This document shows, in pieces, positions 24,256-35,111 of a stretch of 64,000 bases of DNA. The notes under the pieces were generated by a model, which was given only the letters and a program-made list of their open reading frames with translations, had not been told where the DNA came from and searched no databases. The stretch covers positions 39,990,579 through 40,054,578 of the forward strand of contig NC_023756.2 of the NCBI RefSeq assembly GCF_000499845.2, written 5' to 3'. Both the position numbers and the translations under genes were made by a program. Every line of letters starts with the position of its first letter. Position 1 is the stretch's first letter. This DNA comes from Phaseolus vulgaris (taxonomy: Eukaryota; Streptophyta; Magnoliopsida; Fabales; Fabaceae).

Positions 24256-25094
24256 CAAAACCCGAGATCGAGAATCAAGACTCACACGACTCTAACACAA
24301 AGAACAATTACGAGAAGACCGAAAACTTCCAAACACATACAAAAACATCAAATTATTAAATATTAAATACACATGAAAAAACTTACCTTAAAATTTAATA
24401 AAACATTATATTAAATCTAATTGCATGTTTTGAATTTACGTTGTAACCATGTTGTAAACATATATAATGGAAAATACTCTCCAAATAGAGTTGAGTATGA
24501 GAAAGTAAGTGGAGATGTTGAAGGACGATCATTGAATTATGGTGTGTACAAATTGGCAATGTACTCTACTATTTAATGCAGGCCATAAGAGAGTTTTGTG
24601 TAAGTCACTTAGCACCTTTGAATGTTGAGATTCTTCATTTGGAAAAGAAACATTTTGAAGATAATGTGCTTGCCAATATTTGGCCAACCCAACTGACCCA
24701 CTAAATGTAATTTCTACTTTCAACCATTGAATTTGAATCTGCCATAATTATTCAACCACTTGACCCTCCATTGTCCTTGCATCACCAGTGGCTAAATTGT
24801 GGGTGTTTCATAAGATGAATGGAATGGGTTTTGCAGAAAAGATAAGAATCTCTTTTTTGAGAATGTAATGGCTTTCATTTTTTTTAATGCAATGCATTAG
24901 AATTTTATAGTTATAATCAATTTAAAGTTATTTTACATGTATTTTTAAAGTAAATATATACTCTCGACGTTTAAGAATTTTATCATATATAATAATAGAT
25001 GATAATATAAAAAAATATTTATAATGTTAGTATATTTTGATTAAATTCATACAATATTATATTCTTTTTAGTATTTAGCAGGACTTTCTATAAA

Positions 25095-25474
25095 CATTAT
25101 AAGAAATTTATTAAATAGCAACTAAATTTAGAGACAAAAAATAATTAGCCACTACATTAATTAAATTATATACTATTTTAGAGATTAAAAATTATTAGTG
25201 TCTAAAGTGGTTTCTATTATTAATAAAAATTTATAAATTGGTATCTAAATTAACTACCAAGGTTTTATCTACTAATATTTTAGATTCTAAATTAGTCTCT
25301 AAAAGACTAATTGAGACCAATTTAAAAACTACTTTATAAATTTTTATTAGTAATAGAAACTACTTGAGATACCAATAATTTTTTTAGTTTCTAAAATAGT
25401 TTCTAATTTAATCAATAGTAACTAATTATTTTGTTCTCTAAAATTAGTTGCAATTTGATGATTTTCTTGTAGTG
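25095..25474. mobile_element. CACTA-type fold-back MITE, copy 3
   Basis: It starts cattataagaaatttattaa (a mutated CACTACAAGAAAATC end) and finishes with an intact terminus, atgattttcttgtagtg. AAA flanks both sides, fitting a 3-bp target duplication. Internal halves are inverted copies. No coding sequence. Confidence 0.8.
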
Positions 25475-25572
25475 AAACTAAAAAATATTTGAAAAGATTT
25501 AAACAATATGCCTTCCTAAATAAAGAGTAATTAAATGAAATTAATGTGAGAGATAAGAGTACGAAAGGAATA

Positions 25573-25670
25573 TCTTACCATGAGAGAGTACAAGAAAAAT
25601 ATCTTACCATAATTAAAATTATCTTACCATGAGAGAGTACGAGAAAAATATCTTACCATAATTAAAATTA
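25573..25670. repeat. Tandem pair, 49-bp period
   Basis: tcttaccatgagagagtac recurs 49 bp apart (25573 and 25622), each followed by the same aatatcttaccataattaaa stretch. Confidence 0.85.
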
Positions 25671-26345
25671 TCTCTTTATAGAACACCTTCTTAATCGTAA
25701 TCACATTTTTTTATACAAAGAAACACATGCTCAAAGAACTTAACACTGTATAGACAAAAAAAAATAAATTCTAGTTTTAATATAAAAAATAACATATCCT
25801 TTTGTATTATTTTATAACCTATAAACAAAATTTTCTAACTCTAGGATCAAGCTTCAATTTGTCTCTATGTATATTGAAAAGTAAAACACAAGGAACCAAA
25901 AACTCTTAAATTACGCAGTTCAAGTAATTGACAGTAGACTAAATTATAATGAGTATTCTTACCTAACTAATAGAGGGTATTATATTTAGCAAATGAACAG
26001 GGTGTATTACATCACAAGAACAAAAAACAACAAGAATATTGGATTGAAAAAATAAACTATGTGTAACATTCTAAATGTGTTGGTGTTTTATCTCCACAAG
26101 AAAATTTTGTTCAAGAGTTTCTATGCAAGTGGCTTTATATGAATAGTACAAAGATTATCATACATAATTTTGCAAGCAAATTTACTACATTATCATATTT
26201 TATAATTTTCATCCTATTATTAAATTGATTATGAATTAGAGTAATCAATATAAGTAGAACATCACTGGTTTCAGCCTTCATTATCATTAGAAACATCCAA
26301 GTATATCTATTTTTTTATAAAAAACTTTCATGTTACCCAAGTATA

Positions 26346-26990
26346 TCAATTATGATAATCTACAACAGTTAAAAAGAAATTGTGACCATGAACAGAAGTA
26401 ATGCTAAAATGACCCCATATGTCTACATGAATCATATAAAAAAATATGAACAACACGAGTATTGCTTTGATAAAAAAAAGAGATCTTATGTTGTTTAGCA
26501 TAATGGAAAATATCGCAAGGCTTGTTTTCTTCAAAATGAACATAAGAAAAATTATCATTGGTCTATCTCATAATCTTATCAAAAGGATGTCCTAGTCTTC
26601 AAAAGGATGTCCTAGTCTTCAGTGTCAAATGTCTTTATTATAATTTAAGATTTCATATTCTTCACTTTTTGACTCAACCATGTTGATCAAATACTCATAC
26701 TCTGGTACCTTCAGAAAATACAAACCATTTATATAGTCTAGCCAAACCAATCATCATCCATGAAACAATGTCCTATATCTAGAAATTCTCAAAAGAAAAA
26801 ATTAGTTTGTCGTTATGGGACTCAACAATGCGTTATACAAATAAAATAATAAATTGAATTCTGGTATGAAAAGAATGTTATATATAGTAAGAATAAAAAG
26901 GTTCCACAATTCCATCATAATTGGCTATAACATGAGTACATTAAGCAGTTTCACAAGTATAGGTTTGATTTTCCAAAACCTTATGAAATG
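26346..26990 (-). pseudogene. copia integrase/pre-integrase remnant
   Basis: The minus strand reads MIHVDIWGHFSITSVHGHN then FLTVVDYHN, the start of the copia integrase core with its first Asp. YTWV-like sequence follows leftward after a stop. Toward 26700-26760 a MIGLARLYKW-like stretch resembles the pre-integrase region. Many stops; no RT is recognisable to the left. It probably belongs to the same element as the gag remnant at 28560-29134, split by the CACTA-type insertion at 27024. Confidence 0.65.
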
Positions 26991-27023
26991 AGATGTAGTA
27001 TAAGTAACATTAATAGCTCCTAT

Positions 27024-27460
27024 CACTACAAGAAAACAGTCATTTTGCATGGGCCAACGGATGCAAAAGTTAAAAAATGGACGCTTATGCGTCGGATTAT
27101 CGTCCGCTCCATATCCGACGAAAAAAGCCTGGAAGCAAAAGGCAAGTAGCGTGGGCTAGAAAGGTGGACGCATCTTGCGTGGGCCAAGCCCACGCAAAAC
27201 GGACGCAACACGCAAAATCTGGGTGGACGTAAAACAGACGCATATGCGGTGGCTTATGCGTGGGCCAAACCGACGCATAATTTAAATTTCGCTTATGCGT
27301 CGGCTAGGCCCATGCAAAATTATATCAGATGTTGCGTGGGCTAGGCCCACGCAAAAGCGGGCGCAAATTTAAAAAAAACTAGCGTGGGTCATGGCCGACG
27401 CATAAAGGGAAGAAATTAAAAAATACAATTTAATTTTTTTTCTAGCCAATTTACCTATAA
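27024..27460. mobile_element. CACTA element terminus with subterminal repeats
   Basis: It starts CACTACAAGAAAACAG at 27024. The next 400 bp carry many short GC-rich words in both orientations (gcgtgggc, gcccacgcaaaa, ttatgcgtcgg), the layout of transposase-binding subterminal repeats in En/Spm elements. The opposite end is not identified. A possible minus-strand coding tail (ERDKAASNNTTQFDHKYDPE then stop near 27799) with an acceptor near 27916 may be the 3' exon of an element gene. The right boundary lies somewhere between 27920 and 28250. Confidence 0.7.
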
Positions 27461-28559
27461 ATAGTCAGGATACCTGTACAGAATAAATATCAACCAAATC
27501 ACATTCAGACAAATTACTATCATTCACAATACATCCACAAACACATCCAATGTACAAAAGTAATACAAATAGTTAAACAAAATCTTTGATCAATTCAAAA
27601 TGATATGAATACTTAAAAAAAATATTACAATTAAAATTGTACTTTACAAATGTAACTAAAACTACCAAAATGAATCCCATAGTGATGTGATAAACATGTA
27701 AAAAAATATAAACAATATAAATAAATAAATGAAATAATTAAAATACTTAATATATAATAAAAATGTCAAATAGTTAAACTTACAATATAGGATACACTTT
27801 AAGGAACATGTTGATCATCCTGCTCTGGATCATACTTATGATCGAATTGTGTTGTGTTATTGGATGCAGCTTTGTCACGTTCCATTGAGATAAGAATCTT
27901 CTTTTTATAAATCCTAGACGAATAGGATACAATAATGTTCAAGCTAAATATAAAACAATAATTCATACATCCTCATTCATACATCGTAATACATACATCG
28001 TAATTTCATTTAATGCATACATATAAACATCGTAATTCATAAATTGCAATTTCATTTAACGTGAACGTAATTGTCTTTATTTTTTACTTATTGCATCCCC
28101 TATTTCATTTAAACATCCACGTCACTACATAAACTTTATTCTTTACATCATCAATATTTTTTTTGAACACTACAAAAATTAAAAACTTCATAATTATTAA
28201 AAATTCTAAATAAATAAAAATTTAAATGATTTAAACCATTACATGGAAGTTAGCCTTAGTTTAGTTGTCTCTACTGGAAGACCAATTTAATATTGACAAG
28301 GACCCAATCACACGGCCGAAAATCAAATTTCTACTATTCTAATAATTTCTATATAAGTAAATGATTTGGGTTAACAACACGGGAAGTACATTGAAGAAAA
28401 ATAGTTTTCGAAACTCAATTTTACAAAACAGTTTGATTTAAATTCAAAATAAAGTTGTGAACTTTCATGAAACATTCAATAATTTTGATATCAACAATCC
28501 ACAATTTTTTAGTTTTCTCACCTCTCTCTCAGTTCCTTTGGTAAAAGACTCACCAATGA

Positions 28560-29134
28560 AACTGTTCACCTTTATGTATGAAGTTAATTTTCGTTTCTTG
28601 AATAATTTTTAGAATTTGATGGACTTGGTCTTGTGTAAATTGACTACCTTCTTAACTCGTAATTTGTTGATTTTCACTATTGGCAGTTTTAGTATTAATA
28701 AATCAATTTTGTCATGTGCAACAACAATGTTGATCACATGTTTACTCTTATTCTTGTACTATGGAGGAAAATTATGCTTAACATTGCATTCATTTTTTGT
28801 ATGATACATCTTATGATAATAGTTACATTGTTTTCCTTGATTCTGATTTCGACCTATTCCACGTCCCTTTAGTAGCCGACTCCCATTGCTAAATTACTTT
28901 CAATTGCCTTGTCTTTCAACAGTATTAACAATGGTTTTTTTTCCCTATCAAAGCATTCCCTGTCAACTACCTTTCTTGTTGAATAACAAGAGAGAAAACT
29001 AAACTTCATTCATATAGGGTAAAGGATCCATAAGTACAATTTGAGTTTCCACAATAACATAAACATAATTAAGACCCTTTAGAAAATACACGTGTTCAGA
29101 TTTCTTATGATTAATCACATCATTGGTCAAGGCA
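28560..29134 (-). pseudogene. copia gag remnant
   Basis: The minus strand reads a UBN2-type stretch (SEHVYFLKGLNYVYV ... IVLMDPLPYMNEVFSL, about 29110-28990). Further on is a decayed zinc knuckle (QCNYYHKMYHTKNECNVKH, about 28840-28780), in which the second Cys is Tyr. Below that, a FTQDQVHQILKII-like stretch leads toward the protease. The N-terminal part is cut off at 29134 by a CACTA end. Confidence 0.7.
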
Positions 29135-30379
29135 CACTACAAAAAGAACATGTATGTAGTGACGGTTTTAATATGGTGGTTATTAATAACCCCATAAGTG
29201 TTCGTATAATACGATATCTTAATAACCGTCACAATTACCCTTCATAACGTGTCATTTTGAACTACAACAATTCTCCTTCGAAATATACACTCTCCCGTGT
29301 TTTTCTGCCCTCCATACCATTCCTCATTCCCAATTTTTTTTTTCCAAAAACCTCATCAATTTGACTCTTTGGAAACTAAAATTGAATTGGAACTCTCTTC
29401 GCTCACAAAACCTCTAACTATCCCCATACCCTCTTCACTCTCCAGAAACCCTCAAACCCTTCACTCTTCACTCTTCTCGTGAAACCCTTCACTCTCACCA
29501 CAAACACTCCCGCACACCTTTACCTTTCACTCTTCTCGCGAAACCCTCACTCTTGCGCCCTCTCACTCTCGCACTCTCTCACTCGGTCTCCATAAACCCT
29601 CTCACCGGAAAACCTAACACTCCTTCAAAGAAAACCTAATTGTCCCCTTCACTCTTCTTGCGAAACCATTTTCGTTGTTTGTTCTGTTTGCCATCATCGT
29701 CGGCTTGAAAGACGCCTCCTTCCAATGATTTCAATTGTTTGTCGCTGCAACAGCCGCCGACTTGCACGATATCATTTTAAGATAATTTTGTCTTTGAAAT
29801 CTATTGTTTGATTGCTATTATAATTGTGAACATATATTTGGTTAATGTGTGAACTTGAGGTGTATGGCTATGCTGCAGAGAAGAAATGCCTCTTGACATT
29901 ACGTTTTTCCTTTGTACCTAATGTAGTGTTAACCTCCTATTACTATTTGGATTAATTCTCTATTCTAAACAGATGAAAAGAATATTCTGCAAAGAGAACT
30001 GAAAGTTGTACCAACAATAATATTTAATAAAAATGCAAAGCATTCATGACCCTATCCCAAATAATTGAAGAAATGCAACAGTTAAAACAATACCATTTAA
30101 TACTTATCCCAAGGATAATAAAAACTACATATGAATCATGATCGAACTTCAGTAACAGTTTACTAAAGTCCAGAAAAATTTACTGGTATAGCTAGCTTGT
30201 CTTTGAATATGCATTGGTTCTTTGAATTCAAGCTCTTTCAAATTGTACAAAAAAATACGATGGACAGTTATTTACAAACAATTCATTATGATTCTAAATC
30301 ATCCCTTTCTTTTAAACAAAATGTCAGAATGAGAAGCAAACACAATGATATTCCTCATAAATGAGATAATGTAATATTC

Positions 30380-31303
30380 GGGTTTTTGACCATGATGGGG
30401 TTATTTTTTTTTGTTTTTACCAAAATGGGGTCCGTTTAAAAAAAATTACAAATTTATATGCACAAATCGTCCCAATTTGACACGACTCTGCCATGTCATA
30501 ATGAAGTCGTGCTAACTTGACACGACTTTTGTCCTGTCATACTGAAGTCGTGCCAACTTGGCACGACTTTTGCCACGTCATAATTTTTTTTTTTTTTTAA
30601 TTTTATTGTTTATATATTGGGTAGTAAGTTATGTAATGTTAAAAATTAATTTGATACATAATTTTCTAAGAGTGTTAGTTTTAAGGAACAAAAAATTGGA
30701 TAATTGTGTATCACAATTATTCATTTTTTTTTGAAGTAATAATTTTTTTTATCACAATTCAAATAATCCATTTTTTAAACCTGTTTATTTTTTTTAATGT
30801 CATTTATATTAAAATATTAAAAGGTATAAGTACTGTAATTATTTCGAAATAATTAAATAATTTAAAAATAATTATATAAATTTTAAATAAGTCAAATAAT
30901 ATAAATAATTTGTAATTATTTTGAAATAATTAAATAATTTAAAAATAATTATATATCCAATTTTTTGTTCCTTAAAACTAACACTCTTAGAAAATTATGT
31001 ATCAAATTAATTTTTAACATTACATAACTTACTACCCAATATATAAACAATAAAATTTTAAAAAAAAATTATGACGTGACAGAAGTCGTGCCAAGTTGAC
31101 ACGATTTCAGTATGACAGGGCAGAAGTCGTGTCAAGTTGGCACAACTTTAGTATGACATGGAAGAGTCGTGTCAAATTGGAACGATTTGTGCATATGAAG
31201 TTGTGTCAAATTAGTACGATTTGCCTAAATTTGTAATTTTTTTTAAACGAACCCCATTTTGGTAAAAACAAAAAAAAAATAACCTCATCATGGTCAAAAA
31301 ACT
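30380..31303. mobile_element. Fold-back Mutator-like MITE with 9-bp target duplication
   Basis: A 924-bp element is flanked by a perfect 9-bp direct repeat, GTAATATTC (30371-30379 and 31304-31312), the hallmark of Mutator. Ends are GGGTTTTTGACCATGATG on the left and the inverted match catggtcaaaaaact on the right. The arms are long inverted repeats (about 320-350 bp) that include ccaaaatgggg / ccccattttgg and a cluster of near-palindromic units (gaagtcgtgccaacttggca). The spacer is very AT-rich. No coding sequence; it needs a transposase in trans. Confidence 0.9.
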
Positions 31304-31611
31304 GTAATATTCTCACAAAAGATACCTCGATTTCAACTCATCAAAGCTTTAAAGACGAGACAATACATTGTAACTAGATACATGAATGTAGTACTACTTC
31401 TCAATATCACGTTCTGCTGAAGATAATACACCACAAATCATATAAACAACTCAAAATGAAAAACCTTATCCTTACTCCTCCCAAATTTCAAAACCTTTTC
31501 ATCACTTAAATCACTGCAACACGCATGTTGAAGCAAACCCTTAATCAACGACACCATAGAGGCGTCGAGTTGAGGCCATGAAACACACGAACTCACTCTC
31601 ACGTACACCTC

Positions 31612-31887
31612 TTACCATCGTGCAAAAATCACAATGCCCAACTCATCAACAACACTTTCGAAAGGGTAGTACTCCAAATCTGGCAAGATCTTCCCTCCGT
31701 CGCTTCTCTTTTCCTTAGTGGCATTATCAAGCACGAACGCCACAACCTCATTGAAGGAGAGTTTGCCACGAAAAATGGGGGGCGCGAGGGAGTTAAGGAC
31801 AAGGAAGGAGTAAGAACACATGCGACGGACGAATAGAGCCTTGGAGATGGCATAGACGCGAGGAGCTGGGACTAATGACCAGAACAT
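31612..31887 (-). CDS. Unrecognised GC-rich ORF inside the CACTA-like element
   Basis: A 91-residue minus-strand frame starts MFWSLVPAPRVYAISKALF and ends near VVDELGIVIFARW. It is preceded by a leader-like stretch with two CCCTAATCG motifs (on the minus strand upstream). Composition is clearly richer in G and C than anything within 1 kb. I do not recognise the protein. It could be a captured fragment of a host gene (Pack-type element), the first exon of an element gene, or a chance frame. Confidence 0.3.
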   Translation of the reverse strand: MFWSLVPAPRVYAISKALFVRRMCSYSFLVLNSLAPPIFRGKLSFNEVVAFVLDNATKEKRSDGGKILPDLEYYPFESVVDELGIVIFARW

Positions 31888-32214
31888 AATAAGTCCACGA
31901 TTAGGGTTCGAAGAGGAGATTTGTAATTGGAGAATGGAGAAGAAAGTTTGGAGTCATAAAATCTGAACACGATTAGGGTTTGTAGTTAGAGTAGAGAGAA
32001 AAAAGTTTCGAGTTGGGGAAGATCCGTCTTTGCAACTTTGAAAATGTGAAAGAAGACTAACCATCTGCACTGATTAAGTAGTTTATTATGATGGTTATAA
32101 CCGATATAATAAATTTAATGTTTACTACAAAAATGTCATTGCACCATTTTTTATGACAGGTAATCTACAATAATCATCATATGTCGTCATTGCTTCTTAT
32201 TTTTTTAAATTTGA

Positions 32215-32498
32215 AATTCATATTACACCGGTTGGAAGGACCAACCAGTGTAATATGTCTAGCTTCACACTTATATTTTTTTTACTTTTTTTTTATTTTT
32301 CCAACCGGTGTAATATGTCATGCAAATTACATTTTTTGTTAATTTTTTTTTTTAGTCTGAAAAAACATAGTACACCAGTTGATCTTTCCAACCGGTGCAT
32401 ATGTGTCAAATACTTACAAAAATATCACCGCATTTTTGTTTACATTGGTTCTCAATTAACCGACCTAATATGTTGTTGAAAAATGTGTTATTTGCACT
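32215..32498. mobile_element. CACTA right-end fragment with ccggttgg repeats
   Basis: The words acaccggttgg, ccaaccagtgtaatatgt, ccaaccggtgtaatatgt and ccaaccggtgcatatgt recur in both orientations. The stretch ends ttatttgcactagta, the same terminal wording as the 42927-50187 element (ttttttgcactagt). It looks like the end of a further CACTA element abutting the previous one. Confidence 0.5.
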
Positions 32499-32499
32499 A

Positions 32500-34400
32500 G
32501 TAAATATAATATTGTTAATTTAGGAGTTGAGGCTAAACATAATTTTATATTATAGAGTTTGACATCTTATTTAATTGTAATAGTCAAGCTTTCTTTAGAA
32601 ACTAGTTTGAACTTACAGAGTAGAAGTTTTTTTTTCAACGTAAGTTTTAGATGATCTCCCATATATGATACCTTTGATAAGAAAAATAAAAAGTTTAACA
32701 AAGAAAGGAGGGGGGAAATGATACTACAATAAATCACCACCAACAACCAAAAAGTTTGCAGTGGTGTAAATAACTGAGAGGGGCCTCTTGAACAAGAATA
32801 GGTAGCGGCAAATAATAGAAATAAAAAAGAAGAAAAATCTCAAGGTTTTATTTAAAAATTAGGATTAAATTAATTTTTTAACCGTGAAAGACATCAATCA
32901 CTTACCAAGTCAGCATCCAGCATATCCTAGTTAATTTGTTTTGGATATGTTTGATTAAGTGTAGTGGAGTGATCATAGCAACACATCTTTCGTTTTCACA
33001 AGTTTGAGGTAAGATGAAGGAAGAAGAAACAGCCTAGTAAAAAGCATATGACACAGGAGCAGACAATCTAGGAAGAATATTGTGTATGTAACCCATCCCT
33101 ATGTCTTATACCAACTCACAATGCTTTTCTTCATCATAATTTTGTGCACAACAATGGATGTTTTGTCTTCATGGGGAATTCTCTGTCGGTACTCCATTGC
33201 CATTAGTAAAAAAATAATTGTGTTTTCTTACACCATGCATGTGTTTCAATGTCAATATTTGTCGTCTATCAGACATCACCTACTTACTAATCTTGTATTT
33301 TGTTTTTGATTTAAAATGTAATCAATTTCTGAGCTAGATCTTGTACCAAAGATCTAAACTAACATTCAAACATTGGTGCTACAATAAAAAGAAAAAAGAA
33401 ACGACAAAGTCTACAAATACTTTATCACATTGTGCATTGCATTTGACCCTTATTTTACTATTCTTTATGGAATATTATTCTTCACCAAGAAACAATCAAA
33501 ATAAAAGATAATGTATCCTGTGTAAGAAATTCTAGTGTCCAACAAGTTAAAATAATATTAATAACACAATCCATTGAATATATACATTAATTCTATACCT
33601 AAAGTTTCAATTTTATCTTTTATTAATCCCTAACCCACAATTTTTGTTTTTTGTTTGTTAATGTAATTTTAATCTCGAATCTTAAAGAACCCACAAGTTC
33701 GGTCACTTTTTAAAATTTTACATATGCCTTTTATATATTTTTTTTATTAATTCTTTTTACCAGAATAAAATAAAACAAATAAATTAGAGTCACATTACTA
33801 TTTAATAAATCTTCCACCTATTATTAAATTACCTATTATTAAATGAACGAATTGAAAATAGTGATATGAAACTATTAAATAAAAAATAATTTTAGAAATA
33901 AAAAATAATTAATTTTTATATTAATTTATGTTAAAAATTAAAAGATTTATTAATATGAAAAGTAGTTTTTATTATTAATAAAATTTATAAATTAATTTTT
34001 ATTTAATAATTTTGTATTAGTGTATAATGGCTCTAGAACAAGTGACCAGTGAAAAGGCCAACATAGCAATTAAACTTGATTTTCAACAACTTTTGTTCCT
34101 CTCTCCCTCACCAAATTCCAATCCTCTTTGCATTTACACATTCTAATGTGCAATGATGCAAATTTCATTTTCCCAAGGTTGATAGGGAAAGATACCAAGG
34201 TGAGAAAGAAAGCAAGAAAGAAAAATAGTTAGAAAAAACCAAATGGCACAGAATGTGATCACCATGCCTAAAACACTCAAAAATTTGTCCTGTGTGCTGT
34301 CGAATTGCACCATATATGCGGCAAGAAATGTGCATTTGGAGGGTCCATCTGTTGGATGTGACTTCCACAGTCACACGCACAAATAAAAAGAAACAACTCC
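32500..34400. other. Intergenic stretch upstream of the second HMA gene
   Basis: No supported gene. A short degraded copy of the fold-back MITE family lies at about 33862-34022 (ends atttaataattttgtattagtg). Confidence 0.5.
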
Positions 34401-34420
34401 AGAACCTCACACCTTTACCC

Positions 34421-34429
34421 TTATATAGT
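34421..34429 (+). promoter_or_regulatory. TATA box of the second HMA gene
   Basis: TTATATAGTA lies 65-73 bp upstream of the ATG, with a C/T-rich leader in between, a normal plant core-promoter spacing. Confidence 0.6.
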
Positions 34430-34493
34430 ACATGCTTCTCAATTTTCTCAAACCCCTTCTTCTTCTCTCACTCTTCCTTTCACACCTCTTCAA

Positions 34494-34982
34494 ATGGCTC
34501 AGGTACCATTTTTCATTTCATCATCTCTGCATAAACCTTTTACTTTCCTTGGATTCCTTATGCTACATTTATGTACTTACATATCTATGATCCATTGAAA
34601 TGACTAAGAAAGTTATGTTATTACTATCTTTATTCTTTACCATTTGCTTTCTCTTTCTTCTTATGCATGTTGCCCCTCTTTGGATCCACAACAGAAGGTT
34701 GTGTTAAAGGTTTTGACTATGACTGATGACAAAACCAAGCAAAAGGCTATTGAAGCAGCTGCAGATATCTATGGTGGGTGGTTTGTGAAAACCAAAGCCA
34801 AATTTTGTACCTTGAATTCATTTTGATCTGTTTGGTTTTTTGTGGTTTGATCCATAGGGGTTGATTCAATTGTCGCTGATGTGAAGGAGCAGAAGTTGAC
34901 AGTGGTTGGTCAAATGGACACAGTGAAAATAGTGAAGAAGCTGAAGAAAGTAGGAAAAGTGGATATACTATCAGTTGGACCT

Positions 34983-35014
<32 letters not shown>

Positions 35015-35111
35015 GGAGAAAAAGGAAGAAAAAAAGGAAGAGAAGAAGGAAGAGAAGAAAGAGGAAAAGAAGGAAGAGAAGAAAGAAGAGAAGAAGGAGG
35101 AGAAAAAATAG
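34494..35111 (+). CDS. HMA-domain (HIPP-like) protein with Lys/Glu tail, 3 exons
   Basis: Exon 1 is ATG GCT CAG (34494-34502, donor CAG|GTACC). Exon 2 is 34695-34773 (acceptor CAACAG, donor TATG|GTGGGT). Exon 3 is 34858-35111 (acceptor CCATAG, stop TAG). The spliced CDS is 342 nt, 113 residues. Residues 4 to about 70 fit the HMA fold (KVVLKVLTMTDDKTKQKA ... GVDSIVADVKEQKLTVVG ... VKIVKKLKKVGKVDILSVGP). The CxxC metal site is absent: the loop reads TMTDDKTKQ. After PAKE the protein is a run of KEEKKE-type repeats to the end and has no CaaX box. Plant HMA proteins of this Cys-less type are thought to be adaptors, not metal carriers. The frame is intact. Its intron positions match those of the HIPP gene at 19190. 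Confidence 0.92.
34988..35108 (+). repeat. Purine-only (GAA/GAG)n coding minisatellite
   Basis: About 120 bp of uninterrupted A and G encodes the KEEKKE tail, built of about twelve 9-12 bp units (gaagagaag, gaagaaaag and variants). Such tracts change length readily and may form triplex DNA. Confidence 0.9.

Larger units (their letters stand above)
29135..32210. mobile_element. CACTA-like element with a nested Mutator insertion
   Basis: The left end is CACTACAAAAAGAACATG at 29135, followed by inverted gtgacggtt / aaccgtcac words. Toward the right end (32040-32205, minus strand) the wording (caatgacgacatatgatgat, cataaaaaatggtgcaatga) parallels the left end of the 42927-50187 CACTA element (cataaaaagtggtgcggtga), so the two are probably related. 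Both ends lead into C/T-rich, GC-richer leader-like sequence (29290-29760 and minus strand 32030-31890). No transposase is recognisable. The exact right boundary is unclear because another CACTA end follows. Confidence 0.5.

Noticed and set aside
23952..24359. A 135-residue frame with an internal 50-residue repeat
   Set aside because: The frame exists because the 150-bp tandem duplication is a multiple of 3. Composition matches non-coding DNA and there is no domain.
29297..29482. Plus-strand Ser/Pro-rich 61-residue ORF
   Set aside because: C/T-rich leader-like sequence near a CACTA end gives this composition by itself. No homology or splice structure supports it.
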